Shown here: piece after piece, positions 14,762 to 23,015 of the stretch | Layout: the number at the start of each line of letters is the position of its first letter | Numbering within the stretch: position 1 is the first letter of the stretch | From: Pseudomonas sp. TCU-HL1 | GTDB lineage: Bacteria > Pseudomonadota > Gammaproteobacteria > Pseudomonadales > Pseudomonadaceae | NCBI RefSeq assembly: GCF_001708505.1 | Contig: NZ_CP015992.1 | Location: forward strand, 3,658,001-3,722,000 | Length of the DNA stretch: 64,000 nt | Direction of reading: 5' to 3' | Notes under the pieces: model-generated | Seen by the model: only the letters and a program-made list of their open reading frames with translations | Database searches by the model: none | Told to the model about the DNA's origin: nothing | Position numbers and translations under genes: made by a program

Positions 14762-16615
14762 ATGTGTGGAATCGCTGGATGGCTGTCCTACAGCCAGAAC
14801 ATGGAAGCACAACGCGACACCCTGCAACGCATGACCGACACCATGGCCCTGCGTGGGCCGGATGCTGGTGGGCTGTGGATCGACGGACCGGTCGGCCTGG
14901 GCCATCGCCGACTGTCGATCATCGACCTGGAAGGCGGTCGCCAACCGATGACGGCCATGCATGGTGGCCTGCGTGAGGTCGCCGCCATTACCTACAGCGG
15001 CGAGGTTTACAACTTCCGCGAGCTGCGTACCGAGTTGCAACGGCACGGGCACCAGTTCGAGACCCGCAGCGACACTGAGGTGGTGCTGCGCGCCTATGTG
15101 GAATGGGGCGAGGCCTTCGTCGAGCGACTCAATGGCATGTATGCCTTCGCCCTCTGGGACCTGCGCTCGCAGGAATTGCTGCTGATCCGCGACCGCATGG
15201 GTGTCAAGCCGCTCTACTACTTCCCCACCGCCGACGGTGTGATTTTTGGCTCGGAGCCCAAGGCGCTGCTGGCCAATCCCCTGGTACCACGCAAGGTACG
15301 CGCCGATGGCCTGCGCGAGATCCTGGAAATGGTCAAGACACCAGGCCACGCCGTGTTCGACGGCATGCGCGAGGTGATGCCGGGCGAGATCGTGCGCATC
15401 AACCGCCAGGGTCTGGGCCGACGCCACTACTGGAAGCTGGAGGCCCGTGAGCACACCCACTCGCTGGACGAGACCATCCGCCATACCCGTGATCTGCTGG
15501 AGGACATCGTCGACCGCCAGATCGTCGCCGACGTGCCGCTGTGCAGCCTGCTATCCGGTGGCCTCGACTCCTCAATCATCACCGCCCTAGCGTCGAAGAA
15601 GCTGCTGGCAGCCGGCAAGGAGAACATCTGCTCCTTCTCCGTCGACTTCGTCGACCACGGCAGTGGTTTCACCGGTGATGCCGTGCGCGGCACGCCGGAT
15701 GCACCCTTCGTCCGCGACCTGGTGGAGAAGATCTGCTCCAGCCATCAGGAAATCATCCTCGATAGCCGCGAGCTGGCCGATCCGGTACTGCGTGCGCAAA
15801 TCGTTCGCGCCCTCGACCTGCCGCCAGCCTTCTGGGGCGACATGTGGCCGTCGCTCTACCGCCTATTTCAGGAGGTGCGCAAACACTCGACCGTGGCGCT
15901 CTCCGGGGAGAGCGCAGATGAGGTGTTTGGCGGCTACCGCTGGTTCCACGATCTAGAGGCAATCCAGGCCGACACCTTCCCCTGGCTGACTTCGGTCACC
16001 GGCAAGTACTTCGACGGCAAGACCCTGTTCGACCCAGGCCTGTTGGCCCAGTTGGACATGCAGAGTTTCCTGCGCGACAGCTACAGCCAGGCCATCGCCG
16101 AGGCACCTGTACTGCCAGGCGAAAGCGCGGTTGACCAGCGCATGCGCCAGATGAGCTACGTCAACCTGACACGCTTCGTGCAGACCCTGCTGGATCGCAA
16201 GGACCGCATGAGCATGGCCGTCGGCCTCGAGGTTCGGGTGCCGTTCTGCGACCACCGCTTGGTGGATTACGCCTTCAACATCCCCTGGGCGATGAAGGCC
16301 TTCGACGGGCGGGAGAAAAGCATCCTGCGCGCGGCAACCCGCGACTTGCTGCCGGCGTCGATCAGCGAACGAGTCAAGAGCCCCTACCCCTCGACCCAGG
16401 ATCCGGCCTACGAGCAGGCGCTGCGTGACGCCCTGGCCGCCATCCGGGCGGATCGCAACGCGCCGGTGACGCCACTGCTCGACAGCGGCCGTATCCAGCA
16501 AACCCTGGCCAAACCGCTTGGCAGTGTCTCGCCCATGTACGAACGCATGGGCATGGAGTTGGCGGTCGGCCTCAACACCTGGCTGAACGAGTACGACGTC
16601 AGCCTCGAACTCTAG
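14762..16615 (+). CDS. Asparagine-synthetase-like glutamine amidotransferase
   Basis: 617 residues. Class II glutaminase domain with nucleophile Cys2 (MCGIAGW), RGPDAGG and GEVYNFREL (residues 1 to ~215), then the ATP-pyrophosphatase synthase domain with SGGLDSS (about residue 265) and ESADEVFGGYRWF (about residue 383). These enzymes adenylate a carboxylate and amidate it with glutamine-derived ammonia. A second housekeeping asparagine synthetase would be odd in this operon; inferred role is amidation of the pathway acid's free carboxyl, which would convert an alaremycin-type acid into a primocarcin-type amide. It starts 23 bp after the oxidoreductase behind AAGGAGAG and is followed by a strong terminator. 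Confidence 0.88.
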   Translation: MCGIAGWLSYSQNMEAQRDTLQRMTDTMALRGPDAGGLWIDGPVGLGHRRLSIIDLEGGRQPMTAMHGGLREVAAITYSGEVYNFRELRTELQRHGHQFETRSDTEVVLRAYVEWGEAFVERLNGMYAFALWDLRSQELLLIRDRMGVKPLYYFPTADGVIFGSEPKALLANPLVPRKVRADGLREILEMVKTPGHAVFDGMREVMPGEIVRINRQGLGRRHYWKLEAREHTHSLDETIRHTRDLLEDIVDRQIVADVPLCSLLSGGLDSSIITALASKKLLAAGKENICSFSVDFVDHGSGFTGDAVRGTPDAPFVRDLVEKICSSHQEIILDSRELADPVLRAQIVRALDLPPAFWGDMWPSLYRLFQEVRKHSTVALSGESADEVFGGYRWFHDLEAIQADTFPWLTSVTGKYFDGKTLFDPGLLAQLDMQSFLRDSYSQAIAEAPVLPGESAVDQRMRQMSYVNLTRFVQTLLDRKDRMSMAVGLEVRVPFCDHRLVDYAFNIPWAMKAFDGREKSILRAATRDLLPASISERVKSPYPSTQDPAYEQALRDALAAIRADRNAPVTPLLDSGRIQQTLAKPLGSVSPMYERMGMELAVGLNTWLNEYDVSLEL

Positions 16616-16624
16616 TCCCCAACC

Positions 16625-16659
16625 GGATGCGGCCCCGGCTCGGGGCCGCATCCATTTGT
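16625..16659 (+). terminator. Strong hairpin terminator after the amidotransferase gene
   Basis: GGATGCGGCCCC (16625-16636), loop GGCTC, GGGGCCGCATCC (16642-16653), then ATTTGT. A perfect 12-bp stem; the trailing T-tract is short. It separates the four biosynthetic genes from the exporter gene. Confidence 0.75.
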
Positions 16660-16702
16660 CGTTCCCTCAACGCACTCCGCTGGAGCGCAAGCGAGCCTTA
16701 GC

Positions 16703-17902
16703 ATGCACACACCCAACCAATCCCCCATCTACCTCATAGCGTTGGGGGCCTTTGCCCTCGGCATGGCCTCTTATGTCACCGCCGGGCTGATCCCGATGAT
16801 CGAGGCCTCATTCGCGGTATCCGTAGCAGTGGCCGCCCAGTTGGTGACCGCCTTCACCCTGGCCTACGGCCTGGGCTCGCCGCTCTTCGTGGCCCTGACC
16901 CCGGCACATCGCCAACGCACCGGCCTGCTGCTGGCCCTGGGCCTGTTCGTCATCGCCAACGCCGCCAGCGCACTCGCCGAGAACTTCACTACGTTGATGG
17001 TCTGGCGTGCCATTGCCGGCATCGGCGCCGGCGTCTACCTGGCCATGGGCATTGGAGCTTCCGCCGCGGTGTCCACGCCGGAACGCCGCGGCAAGGCCAT
17101 CGCCATCATCATGGGCGGCATGGCCAGCGGCGTGGTGCTGGGCGTGCCGCTCAGCCTGCTGATTGCCGAGCAGATGGGCTGGCAGGCCGCCCTGTGGCTG
17201 GTCGCCCTGCTCGGCCTGGTGGCTTTCTTCGGCCTGCTGCTGAAGCTCCCCGCACTGCCAGCTGCCACCGCCAGTACCCTGGGCCAGAAGCTGGCAATTC
17301 TCCGCGACGGTCATGTACTGGTCATCCTGCTAGTGTCCCTGCTGGCAGCCATCGCCAGCCTCGGCATGTACACCTTCATCGCCCCGCTGATGGCTGATCC
17401 GGCCTATGGCGCGGTGCGCTCGGTCACGCCCTACCTGTGGGTCTGGGGCATCGGCGGCGTGCTGGGCAGCTTCCTGGTCGGTCCGATGGTGGACCGCATC
17501 AAAGGACCGGTCCTGACCCTCGCCATCATGGTGATCCTTGCCGCTTCGCTGCTTGTGCTGCCGGTTGCGGCCGCCCTCAACCCCTGGTTGGTGATGCTGC
17601 CCATCGTCCTGTGGGGCGCTGTCGGCTGGGCCTTGCAGGTGCCGCAGAATAACGAACTGATCCTGGCGCGCCAGGCCCAGGGCGACGGCAACCTGGCCAT
17701 CGCGTTGAACGAGTCGGCGCTCTACTTGGGCAGTGCCATTGGCGCCGCAGCTGGGGGCTTCGTGTTGCTGTTGCAGATGCCCACCTGGACCCTGGCCGCC
17801 TGCGCGGGCGGCGTGGCCGCCCTGGGCGCCTTGCTGCAAATCGTCAACCTGCGCCGCTCGCGGAACTGGACCGGCGACGTGCAGGCCGAGCCCTACAACT
17901 GA
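16703..17902 (+). CDS. MFS efflux transporter (DHA1-like)
   Basis: 399 residues with about 12 predicted membrane helices. It resembles drug:H+ antiporter-1 proteins of the AraJ/ProP-like efflux group: motif A-like sequence is degenerate, while the cytoplasmic loop STPERRGKAIAIIMGGMASGVVLGVPL (about residues 123-149) resembles motif C in the Gly/Pro pattern. Located between the biosynthetic genes and a LysR regulator, it most likely exports the cluster's product and gives self-protection. The start at 16703 has a weak ribosome binding site (GGAGCG). Substrate is inferred. Confidence 0.85.
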   Translation: MHTPNQSPIYLIALGAFALGMASYVTAGLIPMIEASFAVSVAVAAQLVTAFTLAYGLGSPLFVALTPAHRQRTGLLLALGLFVIANAASALAENFTTLMVWRAIAGIGAGVYLAMGIGASAAVSTPERRGKAIAIIMGGMASGVVLGVPLSLLIAEQMGWQAALWLVALLGLVAFFGLLLKLPALPAATASTLGQKLAILRDGHVLVILLVSLLAAIASLGMYTFIAPLMADPAYGAVRSVTPYLWVWGIGGVLGSFLVGPMVDRIKGPVLTLAIMVILAASLLVLPVAAALNPWLVMLPIVLWGAVGWALQVPQNNELILARQAQGDGNLAIALNESALYLGSAIGAAAGGFVLLLQMPTWTLAACAGGVAALGALLQIVNLRRSRNWTGDVQAEPYN

Positions 17903-17924
17903 ATCACCCAAGGAAGGAAGAGCC

Positions 17925-18851
17925 GTGGAACTGCGCCAACTTCGCTGTTTCATCGCCGTCGCAGAGGAACTGCACTTCGCGCGTGCGGCCGCGCGACTGC
18001 ACATCGAGCAGTCGCCCCTCTCCAGAATCATTAAGGAACTGGAGTACCGCCTGGGCGTACAGCTGTTTGAGCGCACGACGCGTCGCACGCGCCTGACCTG
18101 GGCCGGCAAGGTGCTGCTGGAAGAAGCCCGCCGCGTGCTGGCAGTCGTCGACCAGGCCAAGGCCAGCGTCAAGAGCGCCGCGGCGGGATACCGCGGGCGC
18201 GTTCGCGTTGCGTTATCCGATGGTATCCCGCAGTCACGCTTGGCCGCCCTCCTCGCCCAGTGTCGCGAGGAAGAGCCCGAGGTGGAGATCTGCCTGTCGG
18301 AGGTCACCTTTACCGAGCAGGTCAGAGGGCTCAACGACGACCTGTTCGATATCGGCTTGGCCCAGTCGGCGGAGGTTGGTGAGGGTCTGGTGGCCGAGCC
18401 GGTCTGGTTCGACCCGCTGGTGGTGGCGGTACCCGCCCGCCATCCCCTATTGACCTATCGCCACGTGCCACTCGACGAGGTGGTCCGCTATCCCCTGGTG
18501 CTTTGCGATCCGCAAGTCTGTGAAGGTTTCTGGCAACAGCTGCAGCAAGTGTTGGGCACCGTGGATACGCGGCTGACCATCGCCGACCGCGTACCGACGC
18601 TGGATCTCATGATGGCGCTGGTGGCGGCTGGCTATGGGCTGGGTTTCTCCAGCCTCGCGCGAATCACCGAGCTCAATAACCCCGATGTCGTGGCCCGTCC
18701 TCTCGCTGGCTGCCCTGCAATGCTGACCACCTATTTGGTACGGCGAGAGAGCGAACCGGCCGAGCAACTGGCCAGATTTGTCGACCGGGTAACTTCGGCA
18801 GAGAGTAAGCCGTTGCAATCGGACCAGACGCGAGCGGGAGAGATAGCCTGA
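17925..18851 (+). CDS. LysR-family transcriptional regulator
   Basis: 308 residues from GTG 17925, which follows AAGGAAGGAAGAGCC. The N-terminal winged helix-turn-helix begins VELRQLRCFIAVAEELHFARAAARLHIEQSPLSR (residues 1-34), followed by a periplasmic-binding-like effector domain (about 90-295). The sequence style is that of the BenM/CatM-like subgroup. It lies 22 bp behind the MFS gene in the same direction, unlike the usual divergent arrangement, so it is probably co-transcribed with the exporter and may sense its substrate. Confidence 0.88.
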   Translation: MELRQLRCFIAVAEELHFARAAARLHIEQSPLSRIIKELEYRLGVQLFERTTRRTRLTWAGKVLLEEARRVLAVVDQAKASVKSAAAGYRGRVRVALSDGIPQSRLAALLAQCREEEPEVEICLSEVTFTEQVRGLNDDLFDIGLAQSAEVGEGLVAEPVWFDPLVVAVPARHPLLTYRHVPLDEVVRYPLVLCDPQVCEGFWQQLQQVLGTVDTRLTIADRVPTLDLMMALVAAGYGLGFSSLARITELNNPDVVARPLAGCPAMLTTYLVRRESEPAEQLARFVDRVTSAESKPLQSDQTRAGEIA

Positions 18852-18924
18852 CCAACGGTTATCCACGATGAACAAACCTAGGTCGCCACCCTGTTTTCCT
18901 AATGTGGTGCGGCTGCGCCTGCAT

Positions 18925-18946
18925 TAACATAACATACGTTGCGTTA
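18925..18946. promoter_or_regulatory. Shared operator, site 1 (PhyH operon)
   Basis: TAACATAAC-ATAC-GTTGCGTTA, an imperfect palindrome with 9-base arms. It overlaps a -35 hexamer TTGCGT (18939-18944) that is 17 bases from TAGTCT (18962-18967), about 40 bp before the PhyH start. Similar palindromes in the same position relative to -35 occur at 33540-33561 and 48485-48506. Confidence 0.65.
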
Positions 18947-19006
18947 ATTTTTATGCGCTGCTAGTCTGCCCTCCATCCGAGAGAAAACCTCAGAGGAGAC
19001 AGCACC

Positions 19007-19840
19007 ATGAACGACGCACTACGCACGGCGTTTCAGGAAGACGGGGCGGTTCTGATCAAGGGTCTGCTGAACCAGGAGCAATTGGCCCGTTGCCGGACGG
19101 CCTTCGACTGGGCCTTGGAAAACCACGGTCCTCACGCGACCCGGATGTTCAATGGAACCGAACAGCAGTCTCATGTCGACAACGCCAATCCGCTGGCCAA
19201 GGAACGGTTGGAGGAACTGGTGGCCTCCTTGCCATTCGGCCAGTTGTTCGCAGATCTCTGGGGTTCGGAGAATGTCTGGTACTTCGCCGAGGAGGTGTTC
19301 CTAAAAGCCGGCGGGCATGGCTCCCGAACCCTCTGGCATCAGGACACCTCCTACCTGCCCTGGGCCGGAAACCATTGGGGCAACGCCTGGATCAGCTTCG
19401 AGTCGGTCCCCAGGAAGAACGCCCTGGAGATCGTCCGCGGCTCCCATCGCGGCCCGCGCTACGACGGCACCACCTTCATCGACCCCAACGATCCGACCCA
19501 GCCCCTGCATGGCGGCGGCGCACTGCCCCGACTGCCCGATGTCGAAGCCGAGCGCAGTCTGAACCCCGACGCCTATGAGATCCTCTCCTGGGCCACCGAG
19601 CCGGGGGACGTGGTGGTGCTCCATCCCGGTTCGCTCCATGGTGGCGCGCCGGTGGACACCGACTTCCCGGACCGCCATACCTTTGTCTTCCGATTCTTCG
19701 GCGACGACGCCACCTTCAACCCGCTGCCGGAGCACAGTGAATCGGGTTACCCGACGCAAGGCATCCTGTTCACCGAGCAGTTGTCGACCCTGAACGCTGG
19801 AGAACCCTTCCGCCACCCGACCTTCCGCCAGCTCATTTGA
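19007..19840 (+). CDS. Phytanoyl-CoA dioxygenase (PhyH) family oxygenase
   Basis: 277 residues. A non-haem Fe(II)/2-oxoglutarate oxygenase fold with the facial triad His111 and Asp113 (LWHQDTSYLPW) and a distal His (206 or 211, VLHPGSLHGG) and a likely 2-oxoglutarate-binding Arg near FRFFGDD. PhyH enzymes hydroxylate acyl-CoAs and also free small molecules and natural products; the short bacterial form gives no substrate. The start follows CAGAGGAGACAGC. It heads an operon with a Rid protein, an EthD-like protein and probably a TetR regulator, driven by a promoter with the shared palindrome. Confidence 0.85.
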   Translation: MNDALRTAFQEDGAVLIKGLLNQEQLARCRTAFDWALENHGPHATRMFNGTEQQSHVDNANPLAKERLEELVASLPFGQLFADLWGSENVWYFAEEVFLKAGGHGSRTLWHQDTSYLPWAGNHWGNAWISFESVPRKNALEIVRGSHRGPRYDGTTFIDPNDPTQPLHGGGALPRLPDVEAERSLNPDAYEILSWATEPGDVVVLHPGSLHGGAPVDTDFPDRHTFVFRFFGDDATFNPLPEHSESGYPTQGILFTEQLSTLNAGEPFRHPTFRQLI

Positions 19841-19854
19841 CAGGAGCGCCGCCG

Positions 19855-20271
19855 ATGAATGCCCAGAACCTGAAGCGACAGTCCATCAATCCGCCACCGA
19901 CCCAGGTGTTCTACGACAACTTCCACTTCTCCCAGGCCACCCGCGTGGGCGACATGATCTGGGTATCCGGCCAGGTCGGAATCGACGCCACCATGACGCC
20001 GGGCAAGGATGTCGAAGAGCAGGCGCATCTTGCCTTCCAGGGCCTGAAGAATGTGCTCGAAGCGGCCGGCTCGACACTGGCCGACGTGGTCGAACTGATG
20101 ACCTTCCACACCGAATTGCAGGGCGACATGCAGGCCTTTGCACAGGTCAAGGATCAGTACTTCCCCGATCGCTACCCATCCTGGACCGCCGTCGGCATCT
20201 CGCAGCTGGCCCTGCCCGGGCTGCGCCTGGAGATCCGCGCGGTGGCCGTTGCCGGTTGCGGAAGCGACTGA
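19855..20271 (+). CDS. Rid-family protein lacking the deaminase arginine
   Basis: 138 residues from ATG 19855, behind CAGGAGCGCC. The YjgF/YER057c/UK114 fold signatures are present (VSGQVGIDATM, AFQGLKNVLEAAGSTLADVVELM). True RidA imine deaminases have an Arg in the strand before the final LP-containing loop; here that stretch is YPSWTAVGISQLALPGLRLEI, with Trp where Arg is expected. The protein therefore fits one of the non-RidA subfamilies often seen in catabolic operons. It probably assists hydrolysis or rearrangement of an enamine/imine or carbamate-type intermediate from the neighbouring oxygenase. Confidence 0.82.
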   Translation: MNAQNLKRQSINPPPTQVFYDNFHFSQATRVGDMIWVSGQVGIDATMTPGKDVEEQAHLAFQGLKNVLEAAGSTLADVVELMTFHTELQGDMQAFAQVKDQYFPDRYPSWTAVGISQLALPGLRLEIRAVAVAGCGSD

Positions 20272-20315
20272 ACTTCTCACTGAATCCCTGACAACAACCC
20301 ACACAAGGACTTTCC

Positions 20316-20612
20316 ATGGCCACCCTGACCGTCAGCTACCCCTTGACCGCCGAATCCCGTTTCGACCGCAACTACTACGTGACCACCCACCTGCCCCTTG
20401 CACAAGCCGCGTGGGGCGAGTGCGGCCTGCAATCGGCGGAAGTGCTTTTCCCGGCCTCAGGCTCGCAGCCCCTGGCCGCGCTGGCGATCCTGCGCTTCGC
20501 AGACCAGCCGGCCATCGATGCCGCCCTTACCTCGCCGAAGACGCTGGAAGTGCTCGGTGATATCGCCAAGTTCACCGACATCAAGCCGGTGATCTTCCGC
20601 GCCGACGACTAA
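20316..20612 (+). CDS. EthD-family small protein
   Basis: 98 residues with the dimeric ferredoxin-like alpha/beta barrel pattern of the EthD family: ATLTVSYPLTAESRFDRNYYVTTHLPLA at the N-terminus and LRFADQPAIDAALTSPKTLEVLGDIAKFTD later. EthD proteins accompany oxygenase systems and some catalyse cyclisation or decarboxylation steps. It is the third gene of the PhyH operon, 44 bp after the Rid gene with its own AAGGA. The exact role is unknown. Confidence 0.78.
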   Translation: MATLTVSYPLTAESRFDRNYYVTTHLPLAQAAWGECGLQSAEVLFPASGSQPLAALAILRFADQPAIDAALTSPKTLEVLGDIAKFTDIKPVIFRADD

Positions 20613-20769
20613 GGCAAGCATCGTCGGGGTGGTTCCGCGCGTCATGCGGCTACCCCGGCGCTCCTGGAGTGCTTTATTCCAATAATTTCCCTATGCTGGG
20701 CCGCGCTCACCCGCCGTTGCAGCCGGGCAGCAATACTTCAAACTGACCTGACGATCTTCCAGAGCCCCC

Positions 20770-21474
20770 ATGTCCGACGCCAAAGCCCGCCCTCGAACCG
20801 AAACCCAGCGCACGAGTGACAGCGAGTCTGAACCCGTCGCACGTCGGGGCAGGCCTGTCGGCGACCATAACGCCAAGCGCGCCGAGCTGCTGGCAGCCGC
20901 GATCGCGGTGATTGCGCAGGAGGGCTACGCCGGGGCCTCGATGCGCAAGGTGGCGCAGCACGCCGGCTGCACTACGGGCGCCGTGACCTACTACTTCGCC
21001 AACAAGGAAGAGATGGTCAGCGCCGTGGCGCAGAACCTATTCGACAGGGTGGATGCCTTGCTGGAAACCAACCGCGAGCAGGTTGATATCAGGGCGCTCA
21101 TCCGGCAATGGCTCGACTGGACCACGTCCGACGAACCGGACAATTGGCTGGCCTGGTTGCAACTGCTGACCCACGCCCGTCACGAACCCGCCTTCGCCGT
21201 CGTCATCAAGCAGCGTTACGCACGCTTCCGCCAGGTATTCACCGCAGTGCTGGAAGAAGGCCAGGCCAAGGGCAAGATTCGCGACGATATCGCGGCCGAT
21301 CTGCTGGCCGACCAGGTCAGCGCCATCAGCGACGGTTGGCTGATGATGTTGCCAATCGAGCCTGAACGCTTCAGCGCGCAACGCGGCCAGGCCCTGCTCG
21401 ATGCATTGATCATCCTGATTTCACCGCCCGCCCCCACCAAGCGCCCGTCCAGAGGCAAGGCATCCGCGCAGTAA
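20770..21474 (+). CDS. TetR-family regulator, candidate controller of the local regulon
   Basis: 234 residues: a hydrophilic ~35-residue N-terminal extension, then a TetR helix-turn-helix (AAAIAVIAQEGYAGASMRKVAQHAGCTTGAVTYYF split as usual over residues 40-75) and an all-helical ligand domain. It follows the PhyH-Rid-EthD genes by 157 bp and may be read from the same promoter, which would make it autoregulated. Its position between two copies of the shared palindrome (18925 and 21638) makes it the leading candidate for the protein that binds them; this is not proven. Confidence 0.85.
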   Translation: MSDAKARPRTETQRTSDSESEPVARRGRPVGDHNAKRAELLAAAIAVIAQEGYAGASMRKVAQHAGCTTGAVTYYFANKEEMVSAVAQNLFDRVDALLETNREQVDIRALIRQWLDWTTSDEPDNWLAWLQLLTHARHEPAFAVVIKQRYARFRQVFTAVLEEGQAKGKIRDDIAADLLADQVSAISDGWLMMLPIEPERFSAQRGQALLDALIILISPPAPTKRPSRGKASAQ

Positions 21475-21486
21475 TCCATTCGCTCC

Positions 21487-21506
21487 CGGGCCCGCCGCAG
21501 GGCCCG
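21487..21506 (+). terminator. Possible terminator after the TetR gene
   Basis: CGGGCCC (21487-21493), loop GCCGCA, GGGCCCG (21500-21506), followed by a C/T-rich tract rather than a clean T-run. Confidence 0.4.
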
Positions 21507-21637
21507 TCGCCCTTCCCTCCCAAGCTTCCCTTGACTTAACCCCTCACTCCTCCTGAATACGCGCCACGCCCCGCGCCTGGTGCCGGCTGCGCGTATCCGA
21601 CGCTTTTTCCCTTGCACGATCCCGAAACTCCTGTATT

Positions 21638-21659
21638 TTGCGTAACACATGAAATAATA
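21638..21659. promoter_or_regulatory. Shared operator, degenerate site (binding-protein gene)
   Basis: TTGCGTAAC-ACAT-GAAATAATA: the left arm matches the shared palindrome well, the right arm poorly. It lies about 40 bp before the solute-binding-protein start. Either a half-site or chance. Confidence 0.35.
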
Positions 21660-21690
21660 ATTAAACCGCAACCAAGTGGTGAGGGCTAGG

Positions 21691-22824
21691 ATGGACCTGC
21701 TAAACATGGCGCTGTCGCTGTCCAGAAAGGTAACTCCATCGTCTCAAGGCAAACGCGGAAAGCGTTTGCGAACGAGCCTGCTGGCAGGCTTCTGGATGGC
21801 TTTCACCGCGGTCCAGGTGACCGCGGGCGACGTCGTCAGAGTGCACAACTGGGCCGAGTACATAGACCCCGAAGTGATCGACGACTTCGAGCGGGATACC
21901 GGCATCCGGGTCGATTACAGCCAGTTCACCACCGCCGCCGAGCTGGAGGCTGACCTTGCAGCGGGGCAGCGTTACGACGTGATAGTCCCCACCGATTTCC
22001 AGCTCGAACGCATGATCAAGGCGAATCAACTGCTCGAACTGGACCTGCAGCTGCTGCCGAATCGGGCCGAAGTGAGCGATGAACTGCTGGCAAGGCTGTC
22101 GTCGAAGAACCGCGCGGAACGCTTCGTCGTGCCCTACATGTGGGGTGTCGCCGGACTGGTCGTCCATCAAAAGGCCGCTGCCCGGGCATTGCAGGGACCG
22201 GTGACGAACAGCTGGGGCCTGCTGTTCGACCCCGCCAACGCCAACAGCTTGAAATCCTGCGGCGCCGTCCTGCACAACGAGCCGGAACAGATGCTCTCGG
22301 TCTTCCTCAACTACCGGGGCAAGAATCTGCGTAGTCAGAGTGCACGGGGTATCGAGAAGGCCACGCGAGAACTCCATGACCTGGGTATTCCCCTGGGCTC
22401 GTCCGGCTTCGCCGACCTGGTGGAACAGTTGGCCCAGGGCCGCATCTGCGCAACAGTCACCTGGAACGGTATCGCCTCCCTGGCCAACCAGAATGGCGAA
22501 CTCCGATTCATGATTCCCCAGGAAGGCGGATTGATGTTCATCGACAGCCTCGCCATTCCGCGCGATGCCCCCAACAAGGCCGCGGCCTATCGCTTCATCA
22601 ACCACCTGCTGGACCCACGCAACGCCGCACGCAACGCCAGGGCTACGCACTTCACGCCCAGCCTCGACCTGACCCGCGAGCGAAACCGGAGACTACTACC
22701 GGACATCGCCCTTCCGAGCCAGGAGGAACGCCGACGCCTGTTCTTCCTGGAACGACTGAGCGACTCACAGAAGCGTGCAGTCGATACGGCATGGTCACAG
22801 CTGGATGGGCGAGACCGGATGTAG
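21691..22824 (+). CDS. Periplasmic solute-binding protein, SpuD/PotD polyamine type
   Basis: 377 residues from ATG 21691. After a basic N-terminus and hydrophobic signal segment ending near VQVTAGD (about residues 27-46), the mature protein begins VVRVHNWAEYIDPEVIDDFERDTGIRVDYSQFTT, the diagnostic start of PotD/SpuD/PotF spermidine-putrescine binding proteins. The later AYRFINHLLDPRNAARN also fits. No ABC permease or ATPase genes are nearby; the next gene is a chemoreceptor. Inference: it presents a polyamine or other amine to the receptor or to distant transporter subunits. A GTG 15 bases upstream is an alternative start. Confidence 0.82.
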   Translation: MDLLNMALSLSRKVTPSSQGKRGKRLRTSLLAGFWMAFTAVQVTAGDVVRVHNWAEYIDPEVIDDFERDTGIRVDYSQFTTAAELEADLAAGQRYDVIVPTDFQLERMIKANQLLELDLQLLPNRAEVSDELLARLSSKNRAERFVVPYMWGVAGLVVHQKAAARALQGPVTNSWGLLFDPANANSLKSCGAVLHNEPEQMLSVFLNYRGKNLRSQSARGIEKATRELHDLGIPLGSSGFADLVEQLAQGRICATVTWNGIASLANQNGELRFMIPQEGGLMFIDSLAIPRDAPNKAAAYRFINHLLDPRNAARNARATHFTPSLDLTRERNRRLLPDIALPSQEERRRLFFLERLSDSQKRAVDTAWSQLDGRDRM

Positions 22825-23015
22825 ACCACCGGACGCGCCCCTGGCCTGCCGCGTCGCAGAGCGCGGCACGCCCCCAGATTGCCACCTCGCCAGCGGGCCG
22901 GTACCGACCGTGGAGCCTCCGCGACCGGCAACCGGCAAGGCCCGCCGCGCCCGCGGCCAGGCACTCCGCGCGTTCTTTCACGACACACACAGGTTCCACC
23001 AAGAGCGACAGACCC

